Assembly (NCBI GenBank): GCA_031282065.1
Contig: JAITEL010000015.1
Span: 1-32,780, forward strand
From: Treponema sp.
GTDB lineage: Bacteria; Spirochaetota; Spirochaetia; Treponematales; Breznakiellaceae
Length of the DNA: 32,780 nt
Reading direction: 5' to 3'
This document shows positions 16,328 to 23,936 of the stretch, one piece after another (position 1 is the first letter of the stretch; each line of letters begins with the position of its first letter). Both the position numbers and the translations under genes were made by a program. The notes below the pieces were generated by a model. The model was given only the letters and a program-made list of their open reading frames with translations, had not been told where the DNA came from and did not search any database.

Positions 16328-16753
16328 TCAAGGGGCTATCCGTTTGACCTCGAACAGGGTTTGACCGTATTCTACCAAATCCCCGCTCTTTGCATGGACG
16401 GCCAGCACTTCACAGGCAAAGTCCGCTTCCAGCCGGTTCATCATCTTCATGGCTTCCAGGATGCACAGGGTATCCCCTGCTTTGACCTGAGAACCGGGGC
16501 TCACAAAGGGAGGGGCCGCCAGATCCGCAGAGGCGTAGAAGGTTGCCACCATAGGGCTGGTGATGCTTTCTCCCTGGACCGGGGGGGCATCCAAGGCCGG
16601 GGGCCCTCTCTCTTGAGAAAGGCCGGCAGGAGCCGCCTCATGCCCTCCGGCTTTCTTGAGAATAAGACGGGCGGTCCCATCCTGAAAATCCAATTCAGAT
16701 GCCGAGCTGGCACTGAATTTATCCAGTAAGGTGAGAATTAAGGAATCATTCAT
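16328..16753 (-). CDS. accB: Biotin carboxyl carrier protein
   Basis: A 141-aa swinging-arm subunit of acetyl-CoA carboxylase. The N-terminal segment (MNDSLILTLLDKFSASSASE) and a short proline/alanine-rich linker lead to the biotinyl domain. The biotin-accepting Lys103 is in ILEAMKMMN, preceded by SPGSQVKAGDTL, with the hammerhead residues in their usual order. The ATG at 16753 is preceded by GGAGG at good spacing. It lies 29 nt beyond the fabV stop, so malonyl-CoA production is co-transcribed with the elongation enzymes. Confidence 0.95.
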   Translation of the reverse strand: MNDSLILTLLDKFSASSASELDFQDGTARLILKKAGGHEAAPAGLSQERGPPALDAPPVQGESITSPMVATFYASADLAAPPFVSPGSQVKAGDTLCILEAMKMMNRLEADFACEVLAVHAKSGDLVEYGQTLFEVKRIAP

Positions 16754-16782
16754 CGCGGTATACCTCCTTTCCCGGGCCGTTC

Positions 16783-18048
16783 TTAGGAGGACAGGATAAC
16801 AGCATCAAGGTCCGCCGCATAATCCACACCGGCCACGTCAAATCCATGGGCTTCAAGAAAATCATGTCTGAATCCCGCCACATCGGCAATCTCAAGGACA
16901 TTGTCTGCAGTAGCCGCTTCCACCAGGGCACGGGTCTCCTTCTGGACCGCTTCCTGCATTTCCCGGTCGTCCATGCGAATCCTGCCCTGGGCATCCACCG
17001 GGACCGTATCAGGATCTTCCCCCGCCTGCGGGGTGTAGAGCCGCTCCTGGTACAGCCGGGTAATCTGGGCTATACAGGACTCATGGAGGCCCCGCGCCTT
17101 CATCACCTTGAACAGACAGGACACATACAAGGGGATGACGGGAATCACCGCGCTCGACCGGGTTACCAGGGCCTTGTTTACCGAAACCCAGCAGCGGGCC
17201 TTAGGCAGCCCTGCTTCGGCAAAGAAGCGGTTAATGGCGGTGCAGGAGCGTTCCAGGTCTTCCTTGGCCCGGCCTATGGTGCCGTTCTGGTAAATCGGCC
17301 AGGAAAGTTCCGGCCCTCTATAGGTATAGGCCAGGGTGCGCACTTGTGGGGAGAGCAGCCGGGCCTTGCCCAGGGCATGGATCCAGCGTTCCCAATCTTC
17401 ACCGCCCATGACCTTTATGGTATGGGCGATTTCCGTTTCAGTGGCCGGTTCTACCTGGGCCACGGAGATCCTGCCGCTCATCATATCCACGGTTTTCCCG
17501 CTGAAGGCCTTGCCTATGGGCTTTATCACCGAGCGGTACATGACCCCGTCCCGGGGATCGGTTCGCACCGGAGAAGCCAGGGAATAGATGATGAGGTCCA
17601 GTTTGGGAGGGAGCCCTGCCGCCTCGGCGCTGAGCCGAACCGCTTCCACCGCGACCTCCTTAAGCTCGTCTGCATAGGCGTCTCCATCCAGGGTCCGGGC
17701 AATAAGGCCGGCGGTGCGGGCTTCCTGGTCAAAGGTCCGGTTGTTGTAATATCCGGGGGTTCCCGGCCTGCTTGCGGAAGGGGGCTTTTCCAGGGAAATG
17801 CCCACCGTCGCAGCGCCATACCCGAAACCTGCGGCTATCCGGCTTGCAAGGCCATAGCCGGTGGAACAGCCTATGACCAGGGCCAGCTGCGGGCCTGCTG
17901 CCAGGGCCGCAGCCCGCAGTTCCTCCGGGCGCTTCCCCCTTGCCAGGGTTTGCTGCACATAGGCGATCTGCTGCCTCACCCCTTCGGCACAGCCCTGGGG
18001 GTGGCTGTTGAGGCATATATTATTCCGTATCATGGGTTTACTTATCAT
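16783..18048 (-). CDS. fabV: FabV-type trans-2-enoyl-ACP/CoA reductase
   Basis: A 421-aa NADH-dependent enoyl reductase of the FabV/TER family. The N-terminus (MISKPMIRNNICLNSHPQGC) and blocks such as GCSTGYGLASRIAAGFGYGAAT, IYSLASPVRTDPRDG and VMGGEDWERWI match what I remember of Treponema denticola TER. The catalytic Y-x8-K motif is Tyr253...Lys262. In T. denticola the enzyme acts on crotonyl-CoA. Here the gene sits inside a fab-acc operon, which argues for the last step of fatty-acid elongation, since no fabI or fabK is present. The ATG follows AAGGAG and overlaps the end of fabZ by 11 nt. Confidence 0.95.
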   Translation of the reverse strand: MISKPMIRNNICLNSHPQGCAEGVRQQIAYVQQTLARGKRPEELRAAALAAGPQLALVIGCSTGYGLASRIAAGFGYGAATVGISLEKPPSASRPGTPGYYNNRTFDQEARTAGLIARTLDGDAYADELKEVAVEAVRLSAEAAGLPPKLDLIIYSLASPVRTDPRDGVMYRSVIKPIGKAFSGKTVDMMSGRISVAQVEPATETEIAHTIKVMGGEDWERWIHALGKARLLSPQVRTLAYTYRGPELSWPIYQNGTIGRAKEDLERSCTAINRFFAEAGLPKARCWVSVNKALVTRSSAVIPVIPLYVSCLFKVMKARGLHESCIAQITRLYQERLYTPQAGEDPDTVPVDAQGRIRMDDREMQEAVQKETRALVEAATADNVLEIADVAGFRHDFLEAHGFDVAGVDYAADLDAVILSS

Positions 18049-18502
18049 GGGTTCTCCTTACTACACACAACCATTCTGCCTGCGCAGCCAAGTCCTCTCC
18101 TACATAGGCTTTACCGGATTGCTTTATCATCTGGGGGGAGACTTTGAGATTCTCTATCTCCACGCGAAGCGCTTCTCCGGGGCGTACTTGCCGGCGGAAT
18201 TTGACCTTGTCTACCGAGGCCAGGAAGAAGAGGGCGTCCCCCCCAAGAAGGCCGAGCTTGCGCAGGCCTGCGCCGCCTGCTTGGGCCATGGTTTCTATGA
18301 GTATAACCCCCGGCACCACAGGGTATCGGGGAAAATGCCCTTGAAAGAAGAATGCATCCTCGCGGAAGACATGGCGTGCGACGATCCTGTTCGTATCTGC
18401 CGCAAGGATGGCATCCACAAAAAGAAAAGGTTCTCGATGGGGCAGAAGGGCTTTAATATCATTGGGGTCCCCTGCTGGGGTTTCTATGATTTCTACGTGC
18501 AT
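18038..18502 (-). CDS. fabZ: 3-hydroxyacyl-ACP dehydratase
   Basis: A 154-aa hot-dog-fold dehydratase that converts 3-hydroxyacyl-ACP to trans-2-enoyl-ACP. The catalytic pair is His56 in GHFPRYPVVPG and Glu70 in ILIETMAQAGG. An LPHREPFLFVD block precedes it. No ribosome-binding site is evident close to the ATG at 18502. Instead TATAAT lies 8 nt upstream, and a small GGGGA/TCCCC hairpin (18549-18565) sits between this gene and fabF. This raises the possibility of an extra internal promoter with almost no leader, although no good -35 is visible. Otherwise it is transcribed from the fabG side. Confidence 0.94.
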   Translation of the reverse strand: MHVEIIETPAGDPNDIKALLPHREPFLFVDAILAADTNRIVARHVFREDAFFFQGHFPRYPVVPGVILIETMAQAGGAGLRKLGLLGGDALFFLASVDKVKFRRQVRPGEALRVEIENLKVSPQMIKQSGKAYVGEDLAAQAEWLCVVRRTHDK

Positions 18503-18582
18503 ATGCGCTTATTATATTCACTCCGATGGCTTTGGGAAAAGGGCAGGCGGGGATCGAAGGTCCCCCCAAACAGACTGGAGGC

Positions 18583-19857
18583 TTAGGGCTTGGGGTATTT
18601 CTTGAATACCACCACGCCGTTGTGGCCGCCGAAACCTAAAGACCCGGAGACGGCCGTATCAATAGGGCCGTACTGCACGGTATGAGGCACATAATCCAGA
18701 TCACAGGCAGGATCCGGCGTCTCCAGATTAATGGTGGGAGGATAAAAGCCTCCCCGGATTGCCAAAATGCTGGCAATCGCTTCAAAGGCGCCGCTACCGG
18801 CAATACAGTGACCGGTCATGCTCTTAATACTCGATACCTTGAGCTTATAGGCGTGATCCCCAAAGGCGTATTTCAGCATTTTGGTTTCCGTGGCATCGTT
18901 GATCTCCGTAGCCGTACCGTGGGCGTTGTAGTACTGTACGGCTTCCGGGGCCAGCCCCGCATCCTTGAGGGCCAGGGCTATTGCGCGGCCGCCTCCTTCC
19001 CCAGAGGGAGCGGGCGCGGTGAGGTGATAGGCATCTGAGGAAACCCCATAGCCGGCAAACTCCGCGAGTATCTGCGCTCCCCGGTGCAAGGCGTGCGCTT
19101 CGCTTTCCAGGACCAGCACACCCGCGCCTTCTCCCAGGACAAAGCCGTCCCGGTCTGCGTCAAAAGGCCGGGAGGCTTTCTCCGGTTCATGGTTGCGTTT
19201 GGTGGAAAGGGCCTTGAGCATCTGGAAACCCCCAATGGCAAAGGGAACGATACAGGCTTCGGTTCCCCCGGCCAAGACCACCTGACAACGGCCTGAGCGG
19301 ATGAGATCCAGGGCCTGCCCCAGGGCATCGGTTCCTGAGGCGCAGGCCGTTACCTGGGTAAAGGCAGGGCCCTTAATCCCAAAGGCTATGGACACATTCC
19401 CCGCAGCTTCGTTGGCAATCATGAGGGGGACGGTGAGGGGCAACATACGCCGGGGGCCATGATCGAAGAGCTTGTGGAAGGATTCGGTAACCACCTCAAA
19501 CCCGCCTATGCCGTTCCCCAGGACTATGCCGGTCTGTTCGGGATCGCTCAAGATGCGGCCATGGCCCTGTTCTGAAACTCCTATGAGGCCGGCTTGGTCC
19601 AGGGCATCTTTTGCCGCAGCCACGGCAAACTGGGTGAACCGGGCCATCTTACGGGCGTCTTTTTTATCGATCATCCACCGGGAAAGGGCAAAGTCCTTGA
19701 CCTCGCCGGCAATGCTTATATCAAAACCCGTCGTGTCAAACAAGGTAATCGGACCGATACCGCTTTTCCCGGCTTTCAGTGCGGCTTCAAATTCCCCTAT
19801 GGAATTGCCCAGGGGAGAAATCACCCCCATACCGGTAACCACAACCTTCTGTTTCAT
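18583..19857 (-). CDS. fabF: 3-oxoacyl-ACP synthase II
   Basis: A 424-aa condensing enzyme that extends acyl-ACP with malonyl-ACP. The thiolase-fold catalytic triad is complete: Cys172 in TACASGTDAL, His313 in NAHGTATEIN and His350 in KSMTGHCIAGSG, with the supporting Lys345. Length and the GFGGHNGVVVFKK C-terminus are typical. The ATG at 19857 has AGAGGA a few bases upstream. fabH (initiation) and acpP are not in the window, so initiation genes must lie elsewhere. It lies 35 nt downstream of fabG and 80 nt upstream of fabZ. Confidence 0.96.
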   Translation of the reverse strand: MKQKVVVTGMGVISPLGNSIGEFEAALKAGKSGIGPITLFDTTGFDISIAGEVKDFALSRWMIDKKDARKMARFTQFAVAAAKDALDQAGLIGVSEQGHGRILSDPEQTGIVLGNGIGGFEVVTESFHKLFDHGPRRMLPLTVPLMIANEAAGNVSIAFGIKGPAFTQVTACASGTDALGQALDLIRSGRCQVVLAGGTEACIVPFAIGGFQMLKALSTKRNHEPEKASRPFDADRDGFVLGEGAGVLVLESEAHALHRGAQILAEFAGYGVSSDAYHLTAPAPSGEGGGRAIALALKDAGLAPEAVQYYNAHGTATEINDATETKMLKYAFGDHAYKLKVSSIKSMTGHCIAGSGAFEAIASILAIRGGFYPPTINLETPDPACDLDYVPHTVQYGPIDTAVSGSLGFGGHNGVVVFKKYPKP

Positions 19858-19892
19858 CTGTTCCTCTTTACTCCCAAGTCCCTGTCCCTGCT

Positions 19893-20627
19893 TTAGCAGA
19901 ACATACCCCCGTCCACTGCCAGAACCTGCCCGGTGATGTACGCGGCGGCATCGGAAGCCAAAAACAAAACGGCTGCGGCTACCTCTTCAGGGCTTCCCAG
20001 CCGTTTCAGGGGGATACGGTCCAGCATTTTTTCCCGTACCTCTTCAGGCAGGGCACGGGTCATGTCCGAATCAATGAAGCCCGGAGCCACCGCATTGACC
20101 CGGATTCCCCGGCTTGCGGTTTCCTGGGCCAAGGACTTGGTAAGACCGATAAGCCCTGCTTTGCTGGCCGCATAGTTGCTTTGCCCGCCATTACCGTGGA
20201 GCCCCACCACACTGGACATGTTGATGATAGCCCCCTTTCTCCTGCGGAGCATATCCCGGCCAAGGAGCCGGGCAAGCACAAAGGCCGCGGAGAGGTTCAC
20301 ATCCAAAACCTTTTGAAAATCCTCAAGACGCATTCTGAAGGCCAGGTTGTCTTTGGTGATTCCCGCGTTGTTCACCAGGATGTCGAATCCTTGAGCTGCT
20401 TTCAGGTGTTCCTGCATGAGCGGTTCTATCGTATCTAAGGAAGAGAGATCCAAAGAGATCCAATGCAGCTTCCCCGATGTCCGGGCGGTCCAGGCTTCCA
20501 GGTCCGCCGGTTCCCGGCTTCCCAGCCCCCATACTTCAGCCCCTTCTAACAGAAAGCGGTCCGTGATGGCTCTGCCTATACCCCGGGAAGCGCCGGTAAC
20601 CAGGGCCTTCTTATCCTGCAATACCAT
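19893..20627 (-). CDS. fabG: 3-oxoacyl-ACP reductase
   Basis: A 244-aa NADPH-dependent short-chain dehydrogenase that reduces 3-oxoacyl-ACP. The cofactor loop TGASRGIG is at residues 11-18 and NNAG at 86-89. The catalytic Ser139, Tyr152 and Lys156 lie in MSSVVGLHGNGGQSNYAASK, a block nearly identical in pattern to classical FabG. It ends ITGQVLAVDGGM. The ATG at 20627 is preceded by AAGGAG. It is the first gene of the fab-acc operon and has a candidate promoter just downstream of the XRE regulator gene. Confidence 0.96.
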   Translation of the reverse strand: MVLQDKKALVTGASRGIGRAITDRFLLEGAEVWGLGSREPADLEAWTARTSGKLHWISLDLSSLDTIEPLMQEHLKAAQGFDILVNNAGITKDNLAFRMRLEDFQKVLDVNLSAAFVLARLLGRDMLRRRKGAIINMSSVVGLHGNGGQSNYAASKAGLIGLTKSLAQETASRGIRVNAVAPGFIDSDMTRALPEEVREKMLDRIPLKRLGSPEEVAAAVLFLASDAAAYITGQVLAVDGGMFC

Positions 20628-20678
20628 GAGGGTACTCCTTACTCTTCAATGCCGCCATAAGCACCATGGTCATTGAGT

Positions 20679-20710
20679 ATAATATGCTCAGAATCTCCCT
20701 TTGATGTCAA
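20679..20710 (-). promoter_or_regulatory. Candidate promoter of the fab-acc operon
   Basis: On the minus strand a perfect TTGACA (20710-20705) is followed by CATATTATACT. The -10 could be CATATT at 18-bp spacing or TATTAT (20684-20679) at 20 bp, so spacing is slightly long for the better -10. It lies between the XRE gene stop (20723) and fabG (20627), so the operon need not depend on read-through from the regulator. Confidence 0.5.
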
Positions 20711-20722
20711 GGTAAGGGCTTT

Positions 20723-21034
20723 TCAGCATAAGCGGTCGAGAACCGTGCTGATACCTTGGGAAATCCCTTCGATGAGGGCGGTCTTGATCAGTTGTTTCTG
20801 TTCCCCGGTAACCCCGTGGATGTCTTCTTGATCATAAAACAAAAGATAGGGGGCTATACACAGGGCCGTGGCAATCCTTTCTATATACAGAACTGAAGGA
20901 AAGCGGCGGCCGGTTTCGATTTGTCCGATGTAGCACGGATCGGTATCGCAGAGTTCCGCTAATTTTTCCTGGGTGATACCAGCCAGTTTCCGGTACTTTT
21001 TCATATTTTTGATAAAAATATGCTGCAATCCCAT
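20723..21034 (-). CDS. XRE-family helix-turn-helix regulator
   Basis: A 103-aa protein with an N-terminal Cro/CI-type HTH: MKKYRKLAGITQEKLAELCD for helices 1-2, DPCYIGQIETGRRFPS for the recognition helix, and IERIATALCIAPYLLF closing the domain. The C-terminal ~35 residues are probably a dimerisation helix. The assigned ATG (21034) has no clear ribosome-binding site. TAGAAT sits 6 nt before it, so a near-leaderless start is possible; a start at the downstream Met11 (MKKYRKLA) is also possible. It lies upstream of and co-oriented with fabG, and divergent from the MBOAT gene, with palindromic operators between. It may control itself and either neighbour. Confidence 0.88.
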   Translation of the reverse strand: MGLQHIFIKNMKKYRKLAGITQEKLAELCDTDPCYIGQIETGRRFPSVLYIERIATALCIAPYLLFYDQEDIHGVTGEQKQLIKTALIEGISQGISTVLDRLC

Positions 21035-21040
21035 GAATGT

Positions 21041-21128
21041 ATTCTAATAGCTCTTTATTAAAGGGAAACAGGAGCTTAAAGCTCATGTTATCAGAAAATA
21101 TTTCAGTAAATAATAGAGCTATTAGCTC
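21041..21128. promoter_or_regulatory. Operator cluster GAGCT-N3-AGCTC between divergent genes
   Basis: Two perfect palindromes, GAGCT-TAA-AGCTC (21072-21084) and GAGCT-ATT-AGCTC (21116-21128), and a third site with one intact half (ATTCT-AAT-AGCTC, 21041-21053) lie in the 117-nt gap between the XRE gene and the MBOAT gene. The outer two also form an 11-bp inverted repeat (CTAATAGCTCT / AGAGCTATTAG). Dyads of this size and spacing fit a Cro-like dimer, and the first site overlaps the candidate -10 of the XRE gene. Confidence 0.65.
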
Positions 21129-21151
21129 GTATTACATGGACGGAACAAGGT

Positions 21152-22675
21152 ATGATTTTCAACTCTTGGCAGTTTCTGGTGTTTTTTCCGGTGGTAACGG
21201 TTCTGTACTTCACCCTCACCATGCAGTTTCGCAAGCCCCTGGCCTCTCAGGTCTTTTTGCTTATAGCTTCCCTCTTCTTCTATGGCTATGGGAACCCCGG
21301 ATACCTGGGGCTTATCCTCTTTTCCGTGCTCATCACCTGGCTTGGGGCGCTTCTTATGGAAAGAGTGGAAAAAGAAGGAGGCGGAAGCCCGGGCTTACGC
21401 AAAAAATGCATCCTTGCCCTGGTGTTGACGCTGAACCTGGGACTCCTGTTCTGGTTCAAGTACTGCACCTTCTTTGTGGAAACCTGCTATGCCTTGGCAG
21501 GGCTCTTGGGCAGGACCCGGAAGGCGGGCTGGGAAGCCCTGGACATACTGCTGCCCGTGGGGATTTCCTTTTATACCTTTCAGGCCCTGGGCTATACGAT
21601 TGACGTGTACCGCGGGGAGGTCCGGGCAGAACAGAGCCTCCTCCACTACGCCCTGTTCGTTACCTTCTTCCCCCAGCTCGTGGCAGGGCCCATTGAGCGG
21701 ACCCGGCATCTGCTTCCCCAGCTCAAGCGGGCCTGGGGCTTTGACTATGAGCGGGTATGCTCAGGGCTGCGGCTTGCGGCCTGGGGCCTGTTCAAGAAAG
21801 TGGCCGTGGCGGACCGGCTTGGGGTGTACGTGAATGCGGTCTTTGATGCTCCCCAGGCATACCCGGCTGCCGCCCTTGCCCTGGGCCTGTTCTTCTTCAG
21901 CTTCCAGATTTACGGGGACTTCTCCGGGTATTCGGACATAGCCGTGGGCACGGCCAGGGTCTTAGGTTTTGACCTGTCGGTAAACTTCCGCTCCCCTTAT
22001 TTCAGCAGATCCTTACGGGACTTCTGGCGGAGATGGCATATAAGCCTTTCGCTCTGGCTCAAAGACTACCTCTACATCCCCTTAGGGGGAAGCCGCAAGG
22101 GAAGCTGGCAGGTGAACCTGCTTCTCACCTTTCTCATAAGCGGGCTGTGGCATGGCGCGGCCTGGCATTTTGTGGTCTGGGGGCTGCTGCACGGGCTCTT
22201 TCAGGTGGCGGAACGGGCCTTAGGGCTGGGGGAAGGCAAAGGCGCGGGGAAATACCTGCACGGGCTGCGTACCTTTGCCCTGGTGAGCTTTGCCTGGATC
22301 TTCTTCAGGGCCAATACCCTCCAAGAGGGGCTCTTCATAAGCGCCCGTCTCTTGGCCCTTCCTGCAGAACTGCCGGGCGTTCTCAAGGGCCTTCCTCAAA
22401 GCGGGCTCATCAACACGGTACGCCTGGCCTTTCAGTTGGGAGGCTCCACGCATGGGGTTATAAGCCCCATTCCCCGGTTCGGCATTACCCAGGCAGGGCT
22501 CTCCCTCATCTTCATAAGTCTTGTGCTTATGGGAGATGAGCTTAAGAGAAGGGGCCGCTTCCGCTTAAGGAAGCTCTCCCTCATTCCCCGCTGGGCCTTG
22601 TACTATGCCCTCATTCTTACGGTGTTCCTCAGTTGGAATAGCGGGGCATCCCTGTTTATCTACTTCACCTTTTAG
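21152..22675 (+). CDS. MBOAT-family membrane O-acyltransferase (AlgI-like)
   Basis: A 507-aa polytopic membrane protein of the AlgI/DltB/PatA class, with many hydrophobic segments beginning at FLVFFPVVTVLYFTLT. Family blocks are present: LLPVGISFYTFQALGYTIDVYRG, FFPQLVAGPIERTRHLLPQL, FQIYGDFSGYSDIAVGTARVLGF, and FRSPYFSRSLRDFWRRWHISLS with YLYIPLGGSRKG. The putative catalytic His334 is in GLWHGAAWHFVVWG. Such enzymes pass acyl (usually acetyl) groups across the membrane to a polysaccharide, teichoic acid or lipid. The ATG at 21152 has only a weak AAGG before it. The SGNH-like protein encoded next is the usual partner; the acceptor is unknown. Confidence 0.93.
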   Translation: MIFNSWQFLVFFPVVTVLYFTLTMQFRKPLASQVFLLIASLFFYGYGNPGYLGLILFSVLITWLGALLMERVEKEGGGSPGLRKKCILALVLTLNLGLLFWFKYCTFFVETCYALAGLLGRTRKAGWEALDILLPVGISFYTFQALGYTIDVYRGEVRAEQSLLHYALFVTFFPQLVAGPIERTRHLLPQLKRAWGFDYERVCSGLRLAAWGLFKKVAVADRLGVYVNAVFDAPQAYPAAALALGLFFFSFQIYGDFSGYSDIAVGTARVLGFDLSVNFRSPYFSRSLRDFWRRWHISLSLWLKDYLYIPLGGSRKGSWQVNLLLTFLISGLWHGAAWHFVVWGLLHGLFQVAERALGLGEGKGAGKYLHGLRTFALVSFAWIFFRANTLQEGLFISARLLALPAELPGVLKGLPQSGLINTVRLAFQLGGSTHGVISPIPRFGITQAGLSLIFISLVLMGDELKRRGRFRLRKLSLIPRWALYYALILTVFLSWNSGASLFIYFTF

Positions 22676-22684
22676 GAGGGCCCG

Positions 22685-23614
22685 GTGAAACGCTTCGTTG
22701 TTAAGCTCGTCCTTTTTGCGCTGCTTTTCCTCGCCGGTATAGGGGGCCTCATGCTCTTGCCCTTGCCTTCCCAAAGCTACATCTTGGCCATCCTCGATAA
22801 ATACCGCAGCCTGGAAACCCTGGAAAGTCCCAAGCTCGTGATTGCCGGAGGCTCGAACTGCGCGTTTGGCATTGACAGTGAAGCCATAAGCCAGGCCCTG
22901 GGTATGCCGGTCTTCAACCTGGGGATGAATGCGGGTTTTGGGCTGGGCCGTATCCTGGAGGATGCCGGGTCTTTTCTCAAGGAAGGGGATGTGCTCCTGC
23001 TCATCCCGGAATACAGCCACTTTACGGATGCCTGGAATGGCGGTGAGGCCGCGTATGAGCTCATCTTTACTGCCCGGCAGTACCGGCTTTTGCTGCGCCC
23101 CGGTCTGTACGGGCTTCCGGGGAACGTGCAGTCCTATCTTGTTACCCACCTCCAAGGGTTCATCGCAGGCTTTCGTCCCCCTAATCCTCTGGCCTATACA
23201 CGGGATGGGTTTAATGCGTATGGGGATTACACCGGTCATCTGGAAAGGGAGAACCAAGCCTTTCAAAGCCAAGAAGCGCTGGGTCCCCTGGACCAGGAGG
23301 CGGTACGGCGCTTGTGCCGCTTTGCGGCGGCCTGTGAGGAGCGGGGCATCCAGGTTCTCCTCTCCTATCCCAGCTATGAGGAAGGGTCTTTTGCCGCTTC
23401 AAGGGAGCTCATCCATGCCTTAGACCGGACCTTGAGGGAAGCACCGCTAGGGGTGATCTCCCGGCCTGAGACCTATTGTTTTCCCCGCTCCTTTTTTTAC
23501 GACACCGTCTATCACCTCAACCGGGAAGGCAGGCAGCGGCGAACCAAAGCCTTGCTCCAGGATCTGTCCCGGGCCGGGCTGCGGCGCTCCTCATCATGGG
23601 AGCGCCGCCATTGA
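22685..23614 (+). CDS. SGNH-hydrolase-like protein partnered with MBOAT
   Basis: A 309-aa protein with one N-terminal hydrophobic segment (VVKLVLFALLFLAGIGGLML, a signal anchor) and an extracytoplasmic SGNH-like domain. The nucleophile Ser57 lies in IAGGSNCAFGIDS, and the C-terminal D-x3-H pair is Asp273/His277 in FYDTVYHLNREGR. The middle blocks are diverged. The start is a GTG at 22685 with GGAGGG upstream, 9 nt after the MBOAT stop, so the two are co-translated. By analogy with AlgJ/AlgX, PatB or DltD-type partners it would complete acyl transfer to the final acceptor outside the membrane. It could instead be an esterase. Confidence 0.85.
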   Translation: MKRFVVKLVLFALLFLAGIGGLMLLPLPSQSYILAILDKYRSLETLESPKLVIAGGSNCAFGIDSEAISQALGMPVFNLGMNAGFGLGRILEDAGSFLKEGDVLLLIPEYSHFTDAWNGGEAAYELIFTARQYRLLLRPGLYGLPGNVQSYLVTHLQGFIAGFRPPNPLAYTRDGFNAYGDYTGHLERENQAFQSQEALGPLDQEAVRRLCRFAAACEERGIQVLLSYPSYEEGSFAASRELIHALDRTLREAPLGVISRPETYCFPRSFFYDTVYHLNREGRQRRTKALLQDLSRAGLRRSSSWERRH

Positions 23615-23649
23615 TATGCCTTGGTTTGCCAAAAATACAGGACAGCATT

Positions 23650-23756
23650 CCGGGGGGCGTGGGGGGCCTCTCGGCTCCCCATACACAAAAGCCGAAGGCC
23701 CTCAGTTATCCGGCCCGCTCCGCCGGCGGACCCGCTAGGCCATAGTGGAGAGCCTC
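23650..23756 (+). repeat. Dispersed GC-rich element, copy 1 (partial)
   Basis: It matches the right half of copy 3 (32165-32265): CCGGGGGG, then a GGGGGGCC-NNNN-GGCYCCCC hairpin (23660-23681), CCATACA, GAAGGCCC, ATCCGGCCCGCTCCGCC and CCATAGT in the same order. The rest of the gene-free stretch 23615-23896 shows only short palindromes (for example AGGCTATAAGCCTAGG) and no gene. The hairpin may also end the MBOAT-SGNH transcript. Confidence 0.75.
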
Positions 23757-23896
23757 TCTCAGGGAAGGCTGTGGGTGTGAGGGAGCCATCGCGTTCATCC
23801 GTCCTATTGTGAGGAGGCCTTACCTATTAGTACTATATACCCAGGTATAGGCTATAAGCCTAGGTTTGTATCTCCATGATACGGATTACCCATTTT

Positions 23897-23926
23897 TTGA
23901 TATATGCGCGGGTTGGTGCGTATAAT
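23897..23926 (+). promoter_or_regulatory. Promoter of the KDPG aldolase gene
   Basis: TTGATA (23897-23902), an 18-bp spacer and a perfect TATAAT (23921-23926). The expected transcription start is near 23933, only about 4 nt before the ATG at 23937, so the transcript would be almost leaderless and the GAGGT before the ATG would not be in the mRNA. Confidence 0.7.
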
Positions 23927-23936
23927 CGAGGTAAGT

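Noticed and set aside
16846-18147. Plus-strand 433-aa frame opposite fabV
   Set aside because: It is a GC-driven shadow of a gene whose minus-strand product has clear catalytic motifs; no start signal or family features.
18549-18565. Terminator between fabF and fabZ
   Set aside because: The stem is only 5 bp with no following T-tract, which is too weak to call as a separate feature.
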